A model generated the notes under the pieces. The model did not search any database, was not told the DNA's origin, and was given only the letters and a program-made list of their open reading frames with translations. From Clytia hemisphaerica (lineage: Eukaryota > Cnidaria > Hydrozoa > Leptothecata > Clytiidae), in assembly GCA_902728285.1 (NCBI GenBank), contig CACVBU010000865.1, forward strand, positions 211,666 to 275,665: a stretch of DNA of 64,000 bases. Reading direction: 5' to 3'. The position numbers and the translations under genes are program-made. Shown in pieces: positions 21,324 through 31,514 of the stretch; position 1 is the first letter of the stretch; every line of letters starts with the position of its first letter.

Positions 21324-22459
21324 ATGGACATCCTTACAGGTTTGGAAAAACAATTTTCAGATTATTACAATGCAGGAGATGCAGCAGGAGCAGCTAATAT
21401 GTATTCAGAAGATGGAGTGCTTGTTGTACCAAATATGGCCATGCTTAAGGGAAGAGCAGGTAAGTCAACCCTCACACACAGTGCTCCCTGCGGATTCAAT
21501 GATCGCTGGAATCAGGCACTCACTTCAACCCTTTGACTGTGCTGTATTTCAATAAATAATAGCCTTGCAGCTTTCCTTTAAAAGTTTTTCAAAACATTTC
21601 TTTTCAGCAATCACAAAATGTTTTGAAGACATGATGAGTAAAGGGATTAAAACGCTGAAGTTGAAGTTCAAAGTGCTCAAGATGGAATTGGTGATAACAG
21701 TTGTTTAGAATTGTCTTTCTTCACCTTCTCTCTTGCAAATGGTGATGTCGCAATGCAAGGACGGTAAGTTTTTCGATAATCTTAGAATTCCAGAAAGCTC
21801 TCATAACTAGTTAATGTTTAATAGTCAAATTACGTTGGAACGACGTCTAAAATGACGTTAAAACAGGCTACTTCCGAATATATCCCAATAATCACACATC
21901 TTCAAAACACAATGGAGCTTGCAATAAGCCTTCTTTCTTTAGCTGTTGAGATTTTTAGGTTGTCACTATATCGCCCAGAATTTGAATCTACCACTTTGTC
22001 AATTTCTGAAAGGCTTATTGTCATGTTGACACAGGATATCCCCAGGATATCAAGATAACAAATTCTTATCAAATGAGCCTTTCATGTTCACACTATATAT
22101 TGACCCCAAACACCGTTGCTTCAACGTCAAAATGTTGTGTTTCTGCTGCGGAATAGATTTTTGGAATGTCTAGAAAACTGTATCAGATAGCTGGCTAATG
22201 GTATCGTTCCCATTCCTGGATATTTTTACATCGTGGTTAAAGTCTCTTTTTGTATTGTTATCCAGTACAGTATCCGAACATATTCTGACAACAATATAAA
22301 ATAATTAGCCAATAGGCCAAGATTGATGTATTACTTGAAAAAATATAATGAATCTGTACGTTTTTTCTTTGTAGATGGATGACATTTTGGCAAAAGGATA
22401 AAGATGGAAAATGGCTTTGTAAATTAGACACTCTAAGTCCTCACACCGCTAAAGAATAA
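21324..22459 (+). CDS. SnoaL/NTF2-like (DUF4440-type) small protein, frameshifted
   Basis: Three exons: 21324-21459, 21608-21763 and 22375-22459, all GT-AG. The product opens MDILTGLEKQFSDYYNAGDA and continues GAANMYSEDGVLVVPNMAM, the typical N-terminal helix-turn and 'YxxGDxxxxAxxYxxDGVL' pattern of NTF2-like folds. It ends WMTFWQKDKDGKWLCKLDTL, the usual last beta strands. Full length would be about 125 residues, normal for the family. Exon 2 does not keep frame: KTLK must shift to VEVQSAQDGIGDNS around 21655-21662 to reach the donor in the phase exon 3 needs. Either a one-base loss inactivates the gene or the base call is wrong. An AATAAA polyadenylation signal lies near 22576. Ligand or enzymatic role cannot be inferred; many members are uncharacterised. 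Confidence 0.75.
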
Positions 22460-23340
22460 GATATGGGAACACCTTATTCGTCGGATATGTTCAACAGTGA
22501 AATACATTACTATAATTTTATTAGGGTCGACATACATTTAGAAATAATTTGTATGATGTAATATCGTAAAATTCAATAAATAACCAATACTGTAATAATT
22601 TATCAAAATGTAAAATTTTAGTGAAATTCATTGGTTTTCTTTTATAAATTTACTAAAGAATATAGTTATTCTTTATCGAGCTGTCCGACTACTTATTGGA
22701 GACTTTCCGAGTAAAGAAATTACTTGTAGCATTAGTGGAGTAGCTAATGTCTAAATCATAAAAATTGAATTGCATCCGAAAAACTTTCAAATTGTGGATT
22801 ATATTTCATTTATTTTTCAAACTATCTGAAAGGAGTGTGTACTACTACTACTACTGTCCAATGCTAGTACATATAAAATAATTCAATTTGAAAGAGATTT
22901 GATGGTTTTACTTTTAATATAATGACACATTAGCTCATTTCGCATCCTCTTTTTACAAGCCCTGGCCTTTTTCACTGGAGATCAACACCTTTTTCCATTA
23001 GTCTATTGTTTTCTATCAACCAATCAGATGGCAGTTTTATAATGTTAAATACCAATGGCCAATTATATAAATGAGCAGGAAAAGTACAGCAAACACTTAG
23101 GCACGAACACGTTCTAATTCATTCTGATATTTTTTTGAATTGTACAAGAATGAACAATTTTCAAGATAAATCCCACCAGCCAATCAAATGACAGCTTTAT
23201 AGCATTCACTACACTACTGCTGTTTTGGACCTCGCCAAATTCAGGGTTCGTACAGACCCTTTTTTCCTGTTTTGACATTTTTTCCTGCAAAATTAGAAAA
23301 TTGCAGACCAAAATTCTGGAAAAGTCAACTCAATTTTTGA
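22460..23340. other. 3' region and intergenic DNA
   Basis: Contains the likely polyadenylation site of the preceding gene (AATAAA near 22576), a TAC microsatellite near 22840 and a diverged duplication (ATCAACCAATCAGATGGCAG near 23015; CAGCCAATCAAATGACAGC near 23177). No gene recognised. Confidence 0.4.
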
Positions 23341-24929
23341 AATATGGCAGTTTTAGCCAATCTGAAGAAGGTAAAATGTCAAAGTTTTCTCGTCGGACCC
23401 AACCATGGTGGGCCCTCCAATTCTTGGTTTTCACAACATAGGAACCCTTTCCTACCTGAAACTCAAAACTCCTTCTCCTTCTCCAAGGCCACCTACACTG
23501 AAACGAGAAAAGCCATCGCAGCACTCCGAAATGACTGCTCAACTGGACAAGACCATTTACCATCGAAATACCTTAAGCTATGTGTCAATGAAATCACCAG
23601 CCCTATTTGCAACATCATCAACCACGGCCATCGAAGAAAAATCTTTCCCACAACAATGGAAAATTTCAAAGATCACTCCCATTCCAAAAATCGATCAACC
23701 ATTAGATCCATCTGATTATCGACCGATATCAATCCTTCCAATCCTATCAAAAGTATACGAAAGAATCCCTATGCAGCAAATAGTTAGCCACCTCGATTCG
23801 CAACAACTCTTGTCTCAACATCAATCAGGAATCCGAAAAGACCACTGTACTGTAACAACGTGTTTGAAAATCAAAAACGACATCATTAAAGCTATGGACA
23901 GCGGCGAAGTTACACTCTCGGTTATGGCTGAGTTCTCCAAAGCCTTCGATACAGTCGACTTTGAAACACTGATCAAGAAGCTTCATCAGCTGAAGTTTTC
24001 GAAACCCACATTACTGACGCTATCAAGCTTTCTATCCAACCGCCGTCAGTTCCTTTAAATTAATGATAAAGAGTCGGATAAGCTAACAGTCCTGAACGGA
24101 GTGCTACTAGGTAGCATTCTTGGTCCGGTTCTCTTCAACATTTACGTCTACGATATGTCAGGTAATACAGATGCCGAATGCATACAATACGCGGACGATA
24201 CAAGCTTATACCGACACACTAAACCACGTCAGCTTGCTGAATGTGCTGACCAAATGAACAGTCTAAACCTTCTTTGCAATGCGAAGAAGACAAAAACGAC
24301 TTTATTCGTAACCCAGCAAATGGCCCGACGACACGAGTTCGAATATGAGATAAAACCGATAAATGAAAAACCCATCGAGCGTGTCAAAGAGTTCAAACTT
24401 CTCGGCGTCACCTTCAGTGAGGACATGAAATGGAATTCCCACGTAAAGCAAGTTACATCGAAAGCATACGGAACACTAAAAACACTTTCGAAAATCAAAC
24501 GATTCGTGCCATACCATCTTCGAAACCAAACTCGCCGAGTCGTTAGTGTCAAGTCGCCTTGATTACGGTAACGCCCTTCTCCAAAACGCTCCAAAATATC
24601 TACACCGACAACTCCAACGAGGTCGATGCTCTAAGCAAGATGATGTTATCTCACTGAGATGGCTACCAATCGAAGAGAGAACAGAGTTTAGTTTGGCAAA
24701 ACTTGCATGGAAATCCATTAATTCGCAAAACTGGCCTATGAAATGAATGGCACAACGTCCGAAAACGCGAAATATTATTACCCAAGCAGGTACAATGTTG
24801 GCTTGCTCGAGTATCATTCCTGGTACTTTTGAATACGATGGTTCTCGTGTATATAACAAACTTCCGAAAAAATGTCGGGATGAATCAGTATACAAAGACT
24901 TTTGTAATGAAACAAAAAATATTTACTAG
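23341..24929 (+). pseudogene. Truncated LINE reverse transcriptase (CR1/Jockey-like)
   Basis: Fragments in three frames join into one RT: GQDHLPSKYLK, SDYRPISILPILSKVYER, QSGIRKDHCT, then AEFSKAFDTVDFETL (motif A), LLGSILGPVLFNIY (motif B region), QYADDTSLY (motif C, intact YADD), EFKLLGVTFSEDMKWNSHV, and the C-terminal SRLDYGNALL and LRWLPIEERTEF typical of CR1-like LINEs. The catalytic Asp expected before FSKAFD is Glu. There are frameshifts near 23640 and 24550 and a stop at 24056-24058. The 5' endonuclease is missing, the usual result of 5' truncation. Stop at 24929; no clear 3' tail repeat. Confidence 0.9.
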
Positions 24930-25119
24930 ATCAAGCACTTGCAAAAAGTTTTACAGATCAAAGTAACTGGTGGGGGGTATCAAAGTCACAGTTAAAAATC
25001 AAAACATCACACAAAAACAGAAGAATCACATAAAATCACAAAAAGTCAAAACATCTCCTACAAATTTTTGGTAACTTCCAACTTCCGACTCACTAAAAGA
25101 TATAAGTATCTTTTGTGCT

Positions 25120-25538
25120 AAGGCCGAGATGTGAGTGTTCGCATCATTTTTGGCTCTAAAATATGGGTCGGTCGGTCGGTCGGCAATAAAAATGGTCGGC
25201 AATAAAAATGGTCGGAAAAATACACTCTGGCTATTGGCTTGCTCAGGCGGCAAGAATCATCTAGCGCGCGGTCTGCAGTATGTTTATTGTTACATGCAAA
25301 ACGACAAAATCAGTTATGTAGGGCTCTAAAACGCAAAAAATCTTTGAACAACGAGTAGAAATTGTTTTAAACGCTTGATGATTAAAAACTAACTAGTGCT
25401 AAATCTGCAAATGTTCTTTGGAAAATATCACCTAAAAATCCGACAGATTCCCCAACTTTCCCACTAAAAACGGATTTTTCAGATCAAAAGTGAGTCGGTC
25501 GGACGACGCGAACACAAGTTATTTGTGATCTCGGCCTA
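25120..25538. mobile_element. Inverted-repeat element, AGGCCGAGAT ends
   Basis: Ends AGGCCGAGATGTGAGTGTTC and complement AGGCCGAGATCACAAATAAC frame ~419 bp. GTTCGCATC / GTTCGCGTC and GGTCGG runs (four tandem at 25170) lie inside on both arms. Flanking duplication not resolved. Non-coding. Confidence 0.6.
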
Positions 25539-25679
25539 AATCCAAAACTGAAAACTTTTTTTGTAAAAGAAAAGTGTGTAGAAATGTTAGAAGAACTCAC
25601 TGGTATTCTCGGTATAACGGTCCACAACAACATATATACATTGTATGATACGGTAGGCTATTTAGGGAGTGGTCAGAAA

Positions 25680-25862
25680 GTATCTACTAGGGGGAGTGGA
25701 GGATATTTTGAAAAATCCCAAAAAAATTTCGCACCCCCTCCCCTAACCTGGAAAAATTTTTCGAACCGCCCCCCCCCTCATAATGCCCAATATTTTTTTC
25801 GCACCACCCCCCCCCCTCTCATAATGCCCAATATTTGTTCGCACCCCCCCCCCCTACTAGAA
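25680..25862. repeat. C-tract minisatellite
   Basis: About three units of CATAATGCCCAATATTTTTT followed by CGCACC and 9-11 C. It starts and ends near CTACTAG, which may be a short TIR. Indels in homopolymers here are likely unreliable. Confidence 0.6.
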
Positions 25863-25987
25863 AAATTTTTACGCAAAAGAAGAATTCATACAGATGCGGT
25901 ACAAAGTGTATTATTTGTTTGTATGACAGTTTTTTTATGTCAAAATTAGGTAAGGGGGATAGTTTAGCCCTGTTAAGTTGAGTATAG

Positions 25988-26139
25988 TCCTTTAGGAGAT
26001 CTACCATTTTGATTGACGTTTACACCACGGGTTTTTTCCGTCAATTTCCATGGTTACGACGGAATTTCTCTGAAGTAAGCAAAAGATAAAATCCGTGATG
26101 TAAACGTCCATCAAAATGGTAGTGTGATCTCCTAAAGGA
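25988..26139. mobile_element. 152-bp fold-back MITE
   Basis: TIR TCCTTTAGGAGATC extends through ACCATTTTGAT(T/G)GACGTTTACA(C)CACGG for ~45 bp with small gaps. ATAGTCC occurs adjacent to both sides. Non-coding. Confidence 0.7.
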
Positions 26140-26968
26140 ATAGTCCAGGGTTAAAATAAGAATCAACGAGTTATTTTCTCTGAGATTCCCTAAGTTTTGG
26201 GAGAAAATTACGGCTTATTTTCCCTGAGTTATTTTCCCTATCTCCCTGAGTCTATTTTGAAACTTGATAGTGAGATGTCGAGTGCCATTTTTCATCATAC
26301 ATTACAGAAGCATCTCAATTACTCAAGATATCCTGAGGGACCACCATGGTTGGCCCCGAAGGGAGAAAATTTTGAGGATCAGGTACTCGAGACCCTAAAA
26401 TACAAGCTATTCTGTTGTTAAAAGGAGTCTGAAAAATAAAAATCTCTGAGTTTGAAATTTCCCTATAAACCTATATTTTTCAGGTTTTTCAGGGTCTGTC
26501 AAAGCTCTGTGTATGTAATTTAGAAGATATTAGTAAAGGCTAAGGAGGCGCAACCATGATTTGTGCCGACGGGAGAAAATTTCGATGTTTTTCACCACCA
26601 TTTTAGCTAAAAGATATTTTGTTTTGACAAATTTCGTTTCTAAAAAGTACTTTTACAAACCACTCTGATGAGCTGTGAAAGTCACTAATCTACTTCCCTC
26701 ATCTAACTCAATGCTACAAACCAAAAGGGTAAGGCGATGATGCCCAAATAATGCTAGTGTGACTTGTACATATATCCAATAAAATTAATTATGAGTTGTC
26801 GGCTGTCAGGCGGAAAAATTTTTGAAATCTTGAAACGTAAAATTATGAAATTAGACTTCCTACATTTTCTTTTGAGTCGCCCAAAAAATTTGGTCTAAGG
26901 CTAAAACGCCTTATCTCGGCCTAATAAAGCTTATAGCGCACGTTTTAAGCCTTGTATCTTAATTTCTC
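26140..26968. other. Intergenic, no recognised feature
   Basis: Contains repeated GGGAGAAAATT phrases (26209, 26361, 26571) but no gene or bounded element. Confidence 0.35.
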
Positions 26969-26977
26969 AACCTCCGG

Positions 26978-27382
26978 TAGACTGGAGTCGTTTATAATGC
27001 ATTTAATACTAATAATAAACACAAATAATGATACGGGATTTAGTTTGTATAAACGACTGGAAGAATCCGGTGTTCCAGCCTTATAGATACCGGGCCTAGC
27101 TACGCAGAAACTTGCGTAGCGAGACTTGCGTAGCGAGAAAACAATTTATCAAGCAACAACAAACTCTCAAAATAAAATCAACTCAAATGAAACGTTTTTA
27201 ACACACAAATCCACACACATTTTATTTTCAAGAATTTTTTTTGAGCGGGAAAAAATTTTAATTGCGATATTGACACTTTTTTTTTGTTTGGAGTTAGTGC
27301 ACAAAGGTTTCTAGACGACTAAAATTTACTTTTTTGCTTTATTTCTAATATGTCTGAATTAGTCGTCTAGCTTGCTAGACTA
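26978..27382 (+). mobile_element. Non-autonomous element, family TAGACTGG (copy 1)
   Basis: A 9-bp target duplication AACCTCCGG flanks it (26969-26977, 27383-27391). It starts TAGACTGGAGTCGTTTATAA and ends AGTCGTCTAGCTTGCTAGACTA. The ends are subterminally palindromic: AGTCGTTTATA pairs with TATAAACGACT ~70 bp inside, and CTAGACGACT pairs with AGTCGTCTAG near the right end. An internal GTAGC hairpin (CTACGCAGAAACTTGCGTAG) is tandemly duplicated here. Copy 2 at 32887-33294 is the same length class. 9-bp duplications point to Mutator-like elements. Confidence 0.85.
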
Positions 27383-27463
27383 AACCTCCGGAGATATTGA
27401 GCCACTTCCAAATGGTCGAATCCTCACAATTGCATGGCCCTGGTGAGAATTAGACCCTTGGGA

Positions 27464-27770
27464 GTTGGCTGGGTTCTGTGGTTTGGTCAGAAAAGACCGT
27501 TTTAGTGCTCCAGGGACGACTAGGCTTAGCCAGCGGTAAGCCCGTTGGCCTAATATCCCTTATTCTGAAACAACCAAAGGACTGAGCTGGTTCTAAATGC
27601 TTTAAAAAACCTTGTGGAAGTTGGCTGGGTTCTGTGGTTTGGTCAGAAAAGACCGTTTTAGGGCTCCAGAGCCCCCTAGGCTTAGCCAGCGGTAGTCCCG
27701 TTGGCCTAATATCTCTTATTCTGAACCAACCAAAGGACTGAGCTGGTTCTAAATGCTTAAAAACCTTGTA
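27464..27770. repeat. ~156-bp tandem duplication
   Basis: Two copies start GTTGGCTGGGTTCTGTGGTT (27464, 27620) and include AGACCGTTTTAG and GGCTTAGCCAGCGGTA, with few differences. No coding meaning is inferred. Confidence 0.85.
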
Positions 27771-28481
27771 GGACAACCCATTACACTACTTTTGAGGGTT
27801 TAGAGTCTTTGCAGTGGGGCAGAACCTAAGGATTCTAGCTATCAAACCTCTGAAAGGGCAGAAGATCGTTCATCCATAAAATCCCTAGGGATCAATTTGA
27901 AGCTGATGTGAAAAAGGAAAATGCTAGGAAGATGAATTTGAATTGTCCAAAAGATTAGTGTACCTGGAGAAAGGAATGTTGCTCCAAATAGGATAATAGA
28001 TTCATGATAAGATGCAGCATACTGACGACAAGTCTTTCACTCTATGAAAACAAAGCTATGGGGGGGGAAATATTTAGTGATCCTTTGATCCCGTCAATCT
28101 GGAAGAAATGATGTTATACTTTAGAGGGGAATACGTCGTTGGGCAAATTTCCGTCACTTCCCAAAAAACTCGTCACTCTGTAAAGTGAACGTGGGGGTGT
28201 CACACCTTATATCTTAATTTATAATATGCTAAGTTACTATATTTAGTATATAGTATTTTTTATGTATTTACTAGTCCTTTTTAGCAATACCTTGCTTGCA
28301 ACAATTTCTCACATCTAGTCTTTTTTCACAACTTACTTCTAGCTTACTCTATCTTTTCTGTGACAATTGCCTCGTGTTCCGTATTTTGGTAGATTTTGCC
28401 GACATATTTGTTTTATAGATTAAATTTTTTAAATATTATATATTTATTCATTTTAAGTATTTTAATGAGGCCCCCCAGCGG
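27771..28481. other. Intergenic, no recognised feature
   Basis: Nothing identified. Confidence 0.3.
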
Positions 28482-28615
28482 ACCCAAAATTCACGCCATC
28501 ACGCCAATTTTTTTTCGATTTCACGCCATCACGCCTGAAAAATTTGATTTTCACGATCACGCCAATTTTTTTCGATTTCATGCCATTACGACTAGAAAAT
28601 TTAGTTTTCACGTTC
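28482..28615 (+). repeat. ~40-45-bp tandem repeat
   Basis: About three units of the CACGCCATCACGCCAATTTTT / TTTCGATTTCACGCC type. It lies just downstream (minus-strand sense) of the LINE ORF1 and may be part of its 3' tail or independent. Confidence 0.55.
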
Positions 28616-29977
28616 ATATTTTGTTATATAAACATGTGTGTTTGGTATCTGATTTCTTAAAGCCGTTACGACATCCATGACACGTTGCAACATTTCCTGC
28701 TCGCTTTTTGATTTCATAGGGACGGATTTGAGGCTCTGGCATAGGTGGTATTGGTGGGAGTAGTCTTACCAAAGGTAAAAGTGGTTGCTCTTTTCGCTCA
28801 CTAGGTGGACCTGCATGTTTGGATGCTTTTAGAATAATCTTTGTTGGTATTTCTTTCACCACTTTAGAAGGTTGAGTAATACGGGCACCAGCCCTTTTCC
28901 TTTTGACTTTATGGGTATCGTTGGTTCCCGGGTTTCGCTGCTACTGAGGCTAGATATTGACAGCTTTTGGTTAGCAAAGTTTTTGTTTGTTTTTATCAAG
29001 TGAAGGATATCTGTTCTGGGACTTCCTCTCACACGCCAAATGAAATCACCATCACATTCGGAGTTCCATTTTTTAGCTTTTTCGCACATCTCTTTGATTT
29101 TTCTTCTTTCATTGATGGTGAAATCATCAGTGATGCTTAGATGATATCCAAACTTTTTTAAGGCTTTAAGGTTGCTCATGATTCTTTCTTTTTCTTCTTC
29201 ACTTTGCAAGGTCACCTTTATCGGACGATTTTTCTTCGATTTTTCATGTTCGAACCCAATACGATGTTGATGCGTTGGTTTGATGTCGCGGATGCCGATA
29301 TCTTTGAGCAGATCCTCAATTTCCTTTTTGTCCTCTTCTTGATCTTCTTCTTTCGTGTCTTCAGCTTGTTCACAGAGTCCATGAATTATGATGTTTTTTC
29401 TTCTTGATTCGATGTCTCGTTTGTCTCTCCTCTCCTCTTCTTTTTGTTCCGCAACAACAGATTTAAGATTTTCCTTATGTGCTTTGGTTATATCAGCGTA
29501 GGTTTTACGGGATGACTCTTTCATAAAATCTTTTGTCTGTTGTATCTCTTCTTTTATCATTTTCCTTGTTTTGGCTTCTAGGTCGCTCATCTTTTGTGTT
29601 AGCATTATTTCGATGTCGTTGTTGATGACTTCTCGGTTTTTGGTCAGTTGGTTTTTGAGTTTTTTGATTTCGTCGTCTTTTTTAGCAATCTGCTCTTGCA
29701 TCATATGGTACTTGTTTTCTCCGATTTTACTTCTTAAGGATATCGTTATTCGCACACAATTGTGACATACATATTGATTATTGTACGTGTTAGCGAATAT
29801 TTGCAGTTGGTAAAGTGGCAATTGTGTGCATTCGTAATGTACCATACGTTGGCAGCTACGGCATTTGAGTCGAATTTGATCTCCATCATCAATACACGTA
29901 ACAAGGGTGCATGTTCCAGTTGTGTTTGCTGCTTCAATTGGTGGGTCTTGGGTATTTTTATCGCGATTTTTGTTCAT
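28614..29977 (-). CDS. LINE-type ORF1 protein: PHD finger, coiled coil, RRM-like core, C-terminal zinc motif
   Basis: One 373-codon frame runs 29977 to 28856. N-terminal cysteines (CTLVTCIDDGDQIRLKCRSC, MVHYECTQLP, YVCHNCVR) form a PHD-type finger at about residues 23-76. A Lys/Glu-rich coiled coil spans ~90-190. RKNIIIHGLCEQ through KVTLQSEEEKERIM (~193-275) is the L1-ORF1-like RNA-binding core. ITDDFTINERRKIKEM follows. A one-base shift near 28890 continues the protein to 28614, where CHGCRNGFKKSDTKHTCLY is a C-x2-C...H...C motif that homologues carry in frame. Its role in the family is RNA binding and particle formation in the retrotransposition cycle. No reverse transcriptase follows on the minus strand, so this is an orphan ORF1 or the RT has been lost. 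The shift could be decay, base error or slippage at AAAAGGAAAAGGG. Confidence 0.8.
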
Positions 29978-30936
29978 ATTTAGCGAATTTCGATGCTTCT
30001 TTGAGTTTCCACCATTTTTTTGAAAGCGATGCAGAACACGTCTTGACTATTTGACGTCAAATAAAAAACTGGAGGTCCAATAAGAACGGGATGGACCCCA
30101 GCATCAGTTTCAAACATCAAATGTCGATATGTTGTGAGATTTTAGAAAATCCATCCCTAAGTTTGGTTAAAACTACTTGAAAAAAGGCAAAAATTGTAGT
30201 TCCTTGTCATTTTTCTCCGAAATGAGGCTGGGCATGTTCTTACGATGTTCTTAATTTTTCGACGAATTTCAGCCTAAATGTTCTTATAAACTGGGTTCTA
30301 ATAAAGAAAAAAACGTGTATTCAGGTGGAGGTTGGAACAATCATGTACAAAATCTTCAAATCCTCCTTTCATACTTATAGTTTTCTAGTGTTCAGAAAGG
30401 ATATATCCAAAAATCAACCATATTGATTTTAAGGTGGGTGACTATATGTGGGGATTGGATGGGTATTGTCCACTATGACCTTGTTTTCGAAGTAATATGA
30501 CCAGCGGAATTTATTCATGCATTAAAGTATGATTTGGTTTCAAAAAAGGTATGTGTTTGAATGTACTCACGTATTGAGGATAAAGCTTGGGTTTGCTGTA
30601 ATGAAAGGCCATGTGTGCTAGACAAAGCGTCTGAGATTTCTAAACAGAGAAGATATAAGATTGCCTTCTTAACTTCTGCACTATTCAACTCTTTTCTTTT
30701 AATAAAGGACAAACTCTTTCTAACTATACAGTACAAAATAATCTTTATGATTTATAATTGCAAAGAAAAGTTCCTCTCCCTATCTTAATCTAATACAAAT
30801 TAACTGGTTTTGATGATAAGTATTTTCAAGCTAATTTCTTCTCTTTATCTCTTTTGCTAACAGGAATAGGATATGAAAAATATGGTCACCCTAAACGAGG
30901 GGTAAAACACTCGGGAAAAGCACGTACACTTTTTCG
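29978..30936. other. Intergenic, no recognised feature
   Basis: Short overlapping frames at 30515-30788 on both strands are unsupported. The first ~100 bp may be the 5' UTR of the ORF1 element. Confidence 0.35.
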
Positions 30937-31177
30937 AAAAATCAAAAAAATCAAAGTCAAAATCAAAAAAATCAAAAAAATCAACGTCAAAATCAAAAAA
31001 ATCCAAAAAATCAAGGTCAAAATCAAAGAAATCAAAAAAATCAGGGTCAAAATCAAAAAAATCAAAAAAGTCGATGTCATAATCAAAGAAATCAAAGACA
31101 GAATCAAAATAAAATTTGACAAAATTTACAATATGTTTTTTCATCAAAAAAACAGACGTGAAATTCAAAGAAATTAG
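30937..31177 (+). repeat. AAAATCAAA-type minisatellite
   Basis: A ~30-bp unit AAAATCAAAAAAATCAAARTC repeats about five times. It leaves open frames on both strands (Lys/Ile and Asp/Phe-rich) that are composition artefacts, not genes. Confidence 0.8.
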
Positions 31178-31514
31178 ATATTCTTTTATTTTACATTGGG
31201 GAATTTTGTGCCATGTACCTAGTTATTAGTTTAAAAGAAGAGAAATGAAACCGAAACCATATCATATGAAAAATATTTCGGAAAAACACATATTTGTTAA
31301 TTTATCATGAGAGGGAAAAACCACGACCATAAAAGGAATGTACAGAAAATGAGTAAAATGAGTAAAGTTCATATCCGAAGGAGAACATGTTTCGAGAGAA
31401 AAGTGACGTTTCAAGGTTGCAAGAAAGCAAGTTTAGAGACTCACTTATCACTTGAAATCAAATTTGTTGTGATATTTTTGTCACTGAATATCCCTTGATT
31501 GATTTGTTTTTTAA
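31178..31514. other. Intergenic, upstream of decayed gene
   Basis: No feature recognised. Confidence 0.3.

Noticed and set aside
30854..31177. Lys/Ile-rich and Asp/Phe-rich open frames on both strands
   Set aside because: Low-complexity AAAATC repeat read in two directions; composition artefact.
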